Assembly (NCBI GenBank): GCA_018663165.1 | Contig: JABJES010000198.1 | Span: 1-5,958, forward strand | From: Rhodospirillaceae bacterium | GTDB lineage: Bacteria > Pseudomonadota > Alphaproteobacteria > UBA11136 | Reading direction: 5' to 3' | DNA: 5,958 nt | Shown here: piece by piece, positions 1 to 4,454 of the stretch | How positions within the stretch are numbered: position 1 is the stretch's first letter | Layout of the letters: every line of letters starts with the position of its first letter | The notes under the pieces: model-generated | The model's database searches: none | Told to the model about the DNA's origin: nothing | The model's input: the letters and a program-made list of their open reading frames with translations, nothing else | Position numbers and translations under genes: made by a program

Positions 1-17
1 TGAGACCCTCGCTCTAT

Positions 18-176
18 TTAATTGGCAACGGGGATCGAAATGACTTCCATGATCCCCCAGATTACGTAAAACACCGCAGGCATGGTGACGCCCAGAAACA
101 GCAGCAGGAATGGATTGTCGAGTAGGCGCTGCATAAAGGGAACGTCGCCTTCGTTAAGTTGATCACCCTCAGCCAT
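18..176 (-). CDS. small single-span membrane protein, 52 aa, function unknown
   Basis: I do not recognise this gene; it is a conventional small ORF too short for most automatic cut-offs. It reads MAEGDQLNEGDVPFMQRLLD... and ends ...ISIPVAN. The first 20 residues are polar and acidic. Residues about 22-49 form one hydrophobic segment rich in L, F, V and I (starting NPFLLLFLGV), so it is probably a single-span inner-membrane protein with no cleavable signal. The start is supported by a clear Shine-Dalgarno on the minus strand (GGGAGAG, complement of about 182-188) just upstream of the ATG. It lies 66 nt downstream of the 62-aa gene on the same strand, so the two are probably cotranscribed. In between, a GCCGC/GCGGC hairpin (197-213) is possible. 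An accessory subunit of a membrane complex is one guess, but nothing in the sequence proves it. Confidence 0.72.
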   Translation of the reverse strand: MAEGDQLNEGDVPFMQRLLDNPFLLLFLGVTMPAVFYVIWGIMEVISIPVAN

Positions 177-242
177 ATTTTCTCTCCCTGGACTTGGCCG
201 CTTTACCGGCGGCGGTTGGAATAAAATTAACCTGTTTGTTCG

Positions 243-431
243 TTATGTCGCCTGCATCATAAAAGTCTGGATCAGGGCGAACGAAACGCTCGCCAGCACG
301 AGTATGATGGCGAAGAAAATAAGTTGTCGATATTTGAAGCGCCGCCCGGCCATGATTTCGGCGCGGTCGAGAAGGCGGTCGGAAACGATATAAATGCCGA
401 TGGCAACAACTGTGAACGCAAGAATTTCCAT
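243..431 (-). CDS. small two-span membrane protein, 62 aa, function unknown
   Basis: I cannot assign a family. The protein starts MEILAFTVVAIGIYIVSD and shows two hydrophobic segments, residues about 3-17 and 37-58 (LIFFAIILVLASVSFALI). They are joined by a loop carrying six basic residues (R19, R23, R30, R31, K33, R35). By the positive-inside rule the loop should be cytoplasmic and both termini periplasmic. Its ATG follows an AAGGTGA Shine-Dalgarno-like stretch by 9 nt, and the TGA of that stretch is also the stop codon of an 8-codon ORF just upstream, suggesting coupled translation. The 52-aa membrane protein follows 66 nt downstream on the same strand. The pair looks like a small operon for membrane-embedded accessory proteins. 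The larger ORF in another frame over this region (169-588) lacks hydrophobic logic and is rejected. Confidence 0.75.
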   Translation of the reverse strand: MEILAFTVVAIGIYIVSDRLLDRAEIMAGRRFKYRQLIFFAIILVLASVSFALIQTFMMQAT

Positions 432-440
432 GTCGGAAAG

Positions 441-467
441 TCACCTTTTCCTCTTGAGGTTCACCAT
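441..467 (-). CDS. possible 8-codon leader ORF (MVNLKRKR) upstream of the 62-aa gene
   Basis: On the minus strand an ATG at 467-465 is preceded at a 7-nt spacing by AGAGGAA (complement of 475-481), the best Shine-Dalgarno in this cluster. It opens a frame of only eight codons, M-V-N-L-K-R-K-R, then TGA. Four of the eight codons are K or R, including AGG twice. The stop codon sits inside the AAGGTGA that would serve as the ribosome-binding site of the 62-aa gene, so ribosomes finishing here would be placed to reinitiate 9 nt downstream. It could be a real regulatory leader peptide, or simply a strong ribosome entry site feeding the next gene. No protein family can be judged at this length. Confidence 0.35.
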   Translation of the reverse strand: MVNLKRKR

Positions 468-562
468 GATGGTATTCCTCTGATGAAGAAAGTTGAAGCC
501 TGAAAGTTTGTTCCGCTCGAATCATGTAAAATGCCTCTTTGCCGCACGAAATACGGCGACGA

Positions 563-579
563 GAGAGAATTATTCTACA
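563..579 (-). promoter_or_regulatory. Irr-box (ICE)-like palindrome overlapping the -10 element
   Basis: The minus strand reads TGTAGAATAATTCTCTC. Its core AGAAT-A-ATTCT is a perfect 11-bp palindrome (566-576). The iron control element bound by alphaproteobacterial Irr is usually given as TTTAGAA-N3-TTCTAAA. This site matches the left half at 6/7 and the right half at 4/7. It covers the candidate -10 hexamer, where a bound repressor would block transcription. A chance palindrome in an AT-rich promoter is the main alternative. Confidence 0.28.
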
Positions 580-601
580 TGCATTCAAGGCGATGCGCCA
601 A
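572..601 (-). promoter_or_regulatory. candidate sigma70 promoter of the small membrane-protein cluster
   Basis: On the minus strand TTGGCG (complement of 596-601) is followed after 18 nt by TAGAAT (complement of 572-577). These match the -35 consensus TTGACA at 4/6 and the -10 consensus TATAAT at 5/6. Transcription would start near 565, leaving a leader of about 98 nt before the 8-codon ORF. This is motif-based and untested. Confidence 0.4.
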
Positions 602-610
602 ATCGGGGCT

Positions 611-624
611 ATGACCTATATCAA
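611..624 (-). promoter_or_regulatory. partial FNR/FixK/DNR-like site
   Basis: The minus strand reads TTGATATAGGTCAT, matching the TTGA-N6-TCAA pattern of FNR-family regulators at 7 of 8 positions; the last base is T instead of A. It lies just upstream of the candidate -35 of the small membrane-protein cluster. Its centre is about 52 bp upstream of the predicted start, which is neither the -41.5 nor the -61.5 position typical of activating FNR sites. A second possible -10 (TTGAAT, complement of 584-589) would put it near -41.5. Confidence 0.25.
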
Positions 625-697
625 TTTTCCCAAGGGGTCTGAAAAAACCAGTTATCCTCGGTGTGGGTCATCGTTGCGGTTATGAGGCCGATAGGCT

Positions 698-742
698 AAA
701 AACCGGCTCTTGAACGCGTCTTGAGGGATGGGTCCGGTTTTT
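698..742 (+). terminator. inverted repeat in the ettA leader, possible attenuator
   Basis: AAAAACCGG (698-706) and CCGGTTTTT (734-742) are perfect 9-bp inverted complements separated by 27 nt. The descending arm ends in five T residues, as in an intrinsic terminator, although only four pairs are G-C and the loop is long. The loop holds a direct repeat TCTTGA (708-713 and 719-724) around ACGCGT, and CTC (707-709) could pair with GAG (723-725) to shorten it. It lies 29 nt before the ettA ATG. If ettA is transcribed from upstream of 698, this could act as a leader terminator or RNA switch. Confidence 0.3.
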
Positions 743-771
743 CTCTCGTAATGAAGGATAAGAAAGCGGTT

Positions 772-2454
772 ATGGCCTCTTACCAGTATATCTATGTCAT
801 GAAGGGTCTTTCCAAGGCCTATCCCGGCGGTCGCCAGGTTCTCAAGGACGTCTGGCTGTCATTTCTGCCTGGTGCAAAAATCGGGGTTCTCGGCCTCAAC
901 GGTGCCGGTAAATCGACCCTGCTCAAGATCATGGCCGGGCTCGATAAGGAATTTAACGGAGAGGCCTGGTCGGCAGAAGGGACCAGCGTTGGCTATCTAT
1001 CTCAGGAGCCGGAGCTTGATCCAGATAAGGATGTGAGTGGGAACGTGTTCGAAGGCCTGGGCGAGACCAAGGCGCTTGTTGATCGTTTTGACGAGGTCAA
1101 TGCACGCTTTGCCGAAGAGATGAGCGAAGATGAGATGGACGCCCTGATTACCGAGCAGGCGGAATTACAGGAAAAGATCGAAGCCGCTGATGCCTGGGAT
1201 CTCCAGCGCACGGTCGATATCGCCATGGATGCCCTGCGTTGTCCCCCTGGAGACGCCGATGTGACGACTCTTTCCGGTGGTGAGCGTCGCCGGGTTGCAC
1301 TTGCCAAGCTATTGCTTCAAAAACCTGACCTTCTGCTCCTCGATGAACCGACCAACCATCTGGATGCCGAATCGGTCGCCTGGTTGGAACGGTTTCTCCA
1401 TGATTATCCGGGCACCGTGGTGGCGGTTACCCATGATCGGTATTTTCTCGACAATGTGGCGGGGTGGATTCTCGAGCTTGACCGTGGCCAGGGGATCCCT
1501 TTTGAGGGAAATTATTCTTCCTGGCTCGATCAGAAACAGAAGCGGCTCGAGCAGGAGGGCAAGCAAGAAGGCTCCCGCCAGCGTACTTTATCGCGGGAGC
1601 TTGAATGGATACGTCAAAGCCCACGGGCTCGCCAGGCGAAAAGCAAGGCCCGTATTACGGCTTATGAGACTCTGCTTGCCGAAGCTGGTGAAAAAGCTGC
1701 GGATACGGCCCAGATCATTATCCCTCCTGGTCCCCGCCTTGGTTCTCTGGTGATCGAGGCCGAAGGATTGAGTAAGGGGTTTGGGGAAAAACTCCTGATC
1801 GACGACTTGAATTTCATGCTGCCGCCTGGCGGTATCGTTGGTGTCATCGGCCCTAACGGTGCTGGTAAAACCACACTTTTCCGTATCATCACTGGCCAGG
1901 AAGAGCCTGATAGTGGCGCTTTCCGTCTCGGCGACACGGTGGTTATGGGCTATGTCGATCAATCCCGCGATTCTCTCGATGCCAACAAAAACGTCTGGGA
2001 AGAAATTTCCGGAGGTCATGACGAGATTGAACTCGGCAAGCGAAAGATGCAGAGCCGTGCTTATTGCGCCGCCTTTAATTTCAAGGGTGCCGATCAGCAG
2101 AAAAAAGTCGGCCAGCTTTCAGGTGGTGAGCGTAACCGCGTTCATTTGGCAAAGATGCTTAAATCGGGCGCTAATCTGCTGCTTCTTGATGAGCCGACCA
2201 ATGATCTGGATGTCGATACTCTGCGGGCTCTCGAAGAGGCCCTGCTGAAATTTGCCGGTTGTGCCGTGGTTATTTCCCATGACCGCTGGTTCCTTGATCG
2301 TATTGCTACTCATATTCTCGCTTTTGAAGGGGAGAGCAAGGTCGTTTGGTTTGAAGGCAATTATGATGAATACGAAGCAGACCGCCATCGTCGCCTGGGC
2401 AGTGAAGCCGATCAGCCTCATCGTATCAAATACAAACCTTTGACAAGGGCGTAG
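772..2454 (+). CDS. ettA: energy-dependent translational throttle protein EttA (ABC-F ATPase)
   Basis: EttA is a cytoplasmic ABC-F protein that binds the ribosomal E site and gates the first elongation steps according to ATP/ADP levels; it is not a transporter. The 560-aa product (E. coli EttA is about 555) has two ABC domains and no membrane segments. Domain 1 has Walker A GLNGAGKST (41-49), signature LSGGE (167-171), Walker B LLLLDEP with catalytic E192, and switch H221. The arm insertion lies about 93-140 and the charged inter-domain linker about 240-320. Domain 2 has Walker A GPNGAGKTT (360-368), LSGGE (449-453), E474 and H503. No catalytic residue is missing. I chose the ATG at 772 because MASYQYIYVMKGLSK aligns with the usual EttA start (MAQYVYTM...). 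The frame is open back to a TTG at 721, which would add 17 atypical residues. AAGGA at 754-758 is a somewhat distant ribosome-binding site. The gene stands alone, convergent with mlaC. Confidence 0.95.
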   Translation: MASYQYIYVMKGLSKAYPGGRQVLKDVWLSFLPGAKIGVLGLNGAGKSTLLKIMAGLDKEFNGEAWSAEGTSVGYLSQEPELDPDKDVSGNVFEGLGETKALVDRFDEVNARFAEEMSEDEMDALITEQAELQEKIEAADAWDLQRTVDIAMDALRCPPGDADVTTLSGGERRRVALAKLLLQKPDLLLLDEPTNHLDAESVAWLERFLHDYPGTVVAVTHDRYFLDNVAGWILELDRGQGIPFEGNYSSWLDQKQKRLEQEGKQEGSRQRTLSRELEWIRQSPRARQAKSKARITAYETLLAEAGEKAADTAQIIIPPGPRLGSLVIEAEGLSKGFGEKLLIDDLNFMLPPGGIVGVIGPNGAGKTTLFRIITGQEEPDSGAFRLGDTVVMGYVDQSRDSLDANKNVWEEISGGHDEIELGKRKMQSRAYCAAFNFKGADQQKKVGQLSGGERNRVHLAKMLKSGANLLLLDEPTNDLDVDTLRALEEALLKFAGCAVVISHDRWFLDRIATHILAFEGESKVVWFEGNYDEYEADRHRRLGSEADQPHRIKYKPLTRA

Positions 2455-2499
2455 TCGGAGCGGCAATTCGCTGCCGTTGCAATTGTATCGTCAATAACG

Positions 2500-2529
2500 A
2501 AAAGGCCACCCGAGAGGTGGCCTTTTTTT
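2500..2529. terminator. strong intrinsic terminator after ettA, probably bidirectional
   Basis: AAAAGGCCACC (2500-2510) pairs with GGTGGCCTTTT (2516-2526) around a 5-nt loop CGAGA, and the T run continues to 2529. The 11-bp stem with seven G-C pairs plus seven T residues is a textbook terminator for ettA, whose stop is 46 nt upstream. Read on the minus strand, the same stem is followed by four T residues, so it can also end the mlaA-mlaC transcript coming from the right. A smaller hairpin, CGGCA (2461-2465) with TGCCG (2472-2476), lies just before it. Confidence 0.9.
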
Positions 2530-2558
2530 ATTCGGTGGGGGTATAGCAACTTCCCAAT

Positions 2559-3203
2559 TTACTTGGCCTGCTGATTATCCTTGCTGGCGAGCTGTTCCGT
2601 TTTTTTCTGCAAGGCTGTGATCAGGGCTTCCACCTTGCCGCCGCCGCGCTGAATGACGGAAGCGAATTCACTTCGGTTGGCGATAATAAGGCTTGCTCCC
2701 TGGACGAAAAGATTGCGGATTTTGTATTTCCCGTCATCTTTCTCTACCTGCCAGTTCAGGTCGATCGGCTTTTCACCGTTGGTCATGATAACTTCCGAGG
2801 CAACCATATAGCCGCCATCGTCACCGGCTGTAGCCCCTGTAACCTTGAAGACTTCGCCGCTGTATTGGCGGAAAAGTCTTGAGTAGGTCTGCACAACCAT
2901 TTTCTTGAACAGCGTTTGGAATTCTTTGCGCTCATCAGGTGTGGCCCGGCGCCAGTGGCGACCGAGAACGAACCGGCTGATATAGGCAAAGTCAAAGCCT
3001 TCGTCGAAGTATTTGGCAAAACGAGTCTGCAATTCCAGGTTCGTCATACCGTCTTCGGTCAGATCCTTGATTGCATCATTGCCGTAGCTTTGGATGAATT
3101 TTACGGCGGCTTCGGTTGAGGCGTCGGCCGCTAGAACGGCTGGTGCAAACTGCCAGAAACCAAGTGTCAGTAAGGCTAAAAGGAGCAGAACTCTTCGGGT
3201 CAT
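2559..3203 (-). CDS. mlaC: MlaC, periplasmic phospholipid-binding protein (Mla/Ttg2D family)
   Basis: MlaC carries single phospholipids across the periplasm between the outer-membrane MlaA complex and the inner-membrane MlaFEDB ABC system, helping to keep outer-leaflet lipid asymmetry. The 214-aa product (family about 200-215) begins with a signal peptide: MTRR, a hydrophobic core of residues 5-20, and likely cleavage after AVLA (residue 25). The mature part shows family features: FDFAYISRFVLGRHWRRATPD (71-90 core), an EFQTLFKKMVVQTYS helix (94-108), IDLNWQV (147-153) and the C-terminal VQGASLIIANRSEFASVIQ region (167-185). It starts 7 nt after the mlaA stop with only a weak AGG upstream, so translation is probably coupled to mlaA. 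The basic, lysine-rich end (KKTEQLASKDNQQAK) is polar and unremarkable. No MlaD, MlaE, MlaF or MlaB gene is in the window. Confidence 0.93.
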   Translation of the reverse strand: MTRRVLLLLALLTLGFWQFAPAVLAADASTEAAVKFIQSYGNDAIKDLTEDGMTNLELQTRFAKYFDEGFDFAYISRFVLGRHWRRATPDERKEFQTLFKKMVVQTYSRLFRQYSGEVFKVTGATAGDDGGYMVASEVIMTNGEKPIDLNWQVEKDDGKYKIRNLFVQGASLIIANRSEFASVIQRGGGKVEALITALQKKTEQLASKDNQQAK

Positions 3204-3210
3204 GTGGAGC

Positions 3211-4020
3211 CTATTCGGTCAAGGATGCCCGGTTTGACGTTCCGTCTTCATTTTCTGTCATGAAGCTCGGGCCAGGGACATTTTTGTTTGCGGTGCCATT
3301 GCTTATCTCTTCAGCGCGGCGCTGACGATTAAGCGAACGGATGGTTGCATAAAAGTCGATAGAATTTTCTTCCAGTTTATCGAGAACGTCCATCACCCGA
3401 GAGCGTTCGTCAATCCCCTGAACGGCGCTCCGGATAAGGGTGTATTCGCTGAACATCCTGTCTTCATCGCTGGAGAACAGATAGCCCAGTGGATCCATAT
3501 AAGTGTCAACGATGCTGCCTGCGAGGTCCCGTGGATTGGACGGACCAAAGATCGGAAGGACCAGATAAGGGCCGCTGGGGGAACCCCAGACAGCGAGGGT
3601 CTGGCCAAAGTCTTCTTCGTGATAGGGCAGACCGAGATGCGTCGCCACATCGAACATGCCGCCAATGCCGAGCGTCGTGTTGATCAGGAAGCGGCCCAGT
3701 GTATTGCCGATCCGTTCGCGCTCAAGCTGAAAGATATCATTGCCCAGGGTTACCGGGGTTTTGATGTTGTTGATCATATTGTGGATGATGTCCCTGCCGT
3801 CTTCGGGAAGGAACAGATAGGCCTTCGCCAGAGGCTTGAACAGGACAGTATCGAGACCGCGGTTGAGTTCAAAGATGGCACGATTTATGGGTTCAAAAGG
3901 ATCATTAATTTCATAATATTCGGCCCGTGCTTCAGGATCCTCCGGCGGCATATTACAGGCAGCCAGGGAAACAGAGAGCCCCAGGACAAAGACGAAACGT
4001 GAAAGAAAATTGAACTTCAT
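3211..4020 (-). CDS. mlaA: MlaA (VacJ), outer-membrane lipoprotein of the Mla lipid pathway
   Basis: MlaA sits in the outer membrane as a ring-shaped channel that removes misplaced phospholipids from the outer leaflet and passes them to MlaC. The 269-aa product starts MKFNFLSRF, has a hydrophobic stretch (9-20) and a lipobox L-A-A-C with lipidated Cys22. The +2 residue is Asn, not Asp, consistent with export to the outer membrane. Family motifs are NDPFEPINRAIF (39-50), the NNIKTPVTLGNDIFQ helix (84-98), and DFGQTLAVWGSPSGPY followed by LVLPIFGPSNPRD (137-165). A polar tail of about 35 residues (235-269) extends past the core. The ATG is preceded by AGGGG 12 nt upstream, a rather long spacing. 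mlaA is first in a two-gene unit with mlaC. Its promoter must lie in the AT-rich region to the right, but I cannot fix it. Confidence 0.94.
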   Translation of the reverse strand: MKFNFLSRFVFVLGLSVSLAACNMPPEDPEARAEYYEINDPFEPINRAIFELNRGLDTVLFKPLAKAYLFLPEDGRDIIHNMINNIKTPVTLGNDIFQLERERIGNTLGRFLINTTLGIGGMFDVATHLGLPYHEEDFGQTLAVWGSPSGPYLVLPIFGPSNPRDLAGSIVDTYMDPLGYLFSSDEDRMFSEYTLIRSAVQGIDERSRVMDVLDKLEENSIDFYATIRSLNRQRRAEEISNGTANKNVPGPSFMTENEDGTSNRASLTE

Positions 4021-4060
4021 GAAATTAATAAGCCCCTGAAAAAACGCTTTTTGCCAAAAT

Positions 4061-4073
4061 TGTTATAATAACA
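4061..4073. promoter_or_regulatory. 13-bp palindrome TGTTATAATAACA containing TATAAT
   Basis: TGTTAT and ATAACA are perfect complements around a single central A. The centre contains an exact TATAAT on the plus strand and TATTAT on the minus strand. It lies about 40 bp upstream of the mlaA ATG, a reasonable place for the mlaA -10 element. I found no good -35 at 16-18 bp in either direction, so the promoter role is only suggested. Confidence 0.3.
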
Positions 4074-4256
4074 GACCAAAACGTTAAACTGGATGGAGCA
4101 TGCTCCCCCTTAAATAACTTGATTGAGAACAGTCACATCAAAAACGCACTTAAAAATAGGGCATCGGTCACAATTAGGTTCAAAACAGACCATCACCCAA
4201 GGTCAAACTGACCCTCATAGTCACTATCCAATTATCATATGAAACCTTAAAAGACC
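4074..4256. repeat. cluster of GGTC/GACC motifs including palindrome GGTCA-AAC-TGACC
   Basis: GGTC or its complement GACC occurs at 4074, 4166, 4188, 4201, 4210 and 4253. Two copies form the palindrome GGTCA-AAC-TGACC (4201-4213), and three lie in the same context AGACCA (4073-4078, 4187-4192, 4252-4257). The 9-mer AACAGACCA occurs exactly twice (4070-4078 and 4184-4192). Such density is more than expected in AT-rich DNA by a rough composition estimate. It may mark repeated binding sites for one regulator. Confidence 0.3.
4095..4106. repeat. perfect 12-bp palindrome GGAGCATGCTCC
   Basis: The two halves GGAGCA and TGCTCC are exact complements with no spacer. It is GC-rich within an AT-rich region, about 75 bp upstream of the mlaA start. 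It could be an operator for a dimeric regulator. No second copy was seen in the window and I know no regulator with this site. Confidence 0.35.
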
Positions 4257-4307
4257 AGACTCGAAAACACTTCTAACGAGCAGGGCAACATCCATTGTTG
4301 TATATTT

Positions 4308-4328
4308 ATCACAAATGTACCCTGTGAT
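4308..4328 (+). repeat. small hairpin ATCACA/TGTGAT upstream of arsR
   Basis: ATCACA (4308-4313) and TGTGAT (4323-4328) are perfect complements around a 9-nt loop. In RNA two further G-U pairs could form outside. There is no T-tract, so it is not a terminator. It may be an operator dyad or a chance stem; its distance from the arsR start (about 125 bp) makes an upstream protein-binding site more likely than a leader element. Confidence 0.2.
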
Positions 4329-4371
4329 GGTAGCGGGGGTGATTTTTACAATTGCCCTCCCTCTTACATAA

Positions 4372-4399
4372 ATATATGCTTATATAAATAAATTATTAT
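4372..4399 (+). promoter_or_regulatory. candidate promoter and ArsR-type operator of the arsR-metF unit
   Basis: ATATA (4372-4376) and TATAT (4381-4385) form an A/T-rich dyad around TGCT, the general style of site recognised by ArsR-family winged helices. It is followed by TATTAT (4394-4399), a 5/6 match to the -10 consensus. The dyad would cover the -35 region (no good -35 hexamer is visible), so the regulator made from this transcript could repress its own promoter. The predicted start near 4406 gives a leader of about 50 nt to the ATG at 4455. Confidence 0.33.
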
Positions 4400-4454
4400 C
4401 TATTTGTTTACGCCCCGGATGTCGTTACGGGCTGGCGAGAGGTTGTTCAGACGA

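Larger units (their letters stand above)
432..771. other. divergent intergenic region between the small-protein cluster and ettA
   Basis: This 340-bp stretch holds no standard gene beyond the 8-codon ORF at 441-467. Its minus-strand side (about 560-625) carries the likely promoter, a palindrome and an FNR-like site for the small membrane proteins. Its plus-strand side is the ettA leader, with an inverted repeat at 698-742. A weak candidate ettA promoter is TTGCGG (674-679), a 17-nt spacer and TAAAAA (697-702). This is only 3/6 and 4/6 against the sigma70 consensus, and its start point would fall inside the inverted repeat, so I give it little weight. No tRNA or known riboswitch pattern was seen. 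Confidence 0.6.
4021..4403. other. AT-rich divergent intergenic region between mlaA and arsR-metF
   Basis: I see no gene on either strand in these 383 bp; stops are frequent in all frames. The base composition drops clearly below that of the flanking genes. It must hold the divergent promoters of mlaA (leftward) and the arsR-metF unit (rightward). It contains several exact palindromes (4061-4073, 4095-4106, 4201-4213), a hairpin (4308-4328), a cluster of GGTC/GACC tetramers and an A/T-rich dyad next to the arsR start. No SAM-II, SAH or other riboswitch that I could recognise is present, although metF leaders are a place to look for one. An unannotated small RNA is possible but unsupported. 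Confidence 0.6.

Noticed and set aside
169..588. 139-codon minus-strand ORF over the small membrane-protein region
   Set aside because: Its composition is rich in H, R and S with no domain logic, and it overlaps the 62-aa frame, which has a good ribosome-binding site and clear membrane helices. It is an open frame by chance.
721..771. TTG-initiated 17-residue N-terminal extension of EttA
   Set aside because: The extra residues do not resemble EttA N-termini. The ATG at 772 gives the standard start and length, and the TTG lies inside the leader inverted repeat.
1588..2019. 143-codon antisense ORF inside ettA
   Set aside because: The plus-strand frame is unmistakably the second ABC domain of EttA. 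The antisense frame shows no family features and no ribosome-binding site worth noting.
4308..4328. CRP-type binding site at ATCACA/TGTGAT
   Set aside because: A CRP site reads TGTGA-N6-TCACA; here the half-sites are in the opposite order with a 9-nt gap, so it is a hairpin and not a CRP operator.
4021..4454. SAM-II or SAH riboswitch upstream of the metF operon
   Set aside because: Considered because such elements regulate methionine genes in alphaproteobacteria. I could not find a matching conserved core, and the predicted leader of about 50 nt is short. A covariance-model search would settle it.
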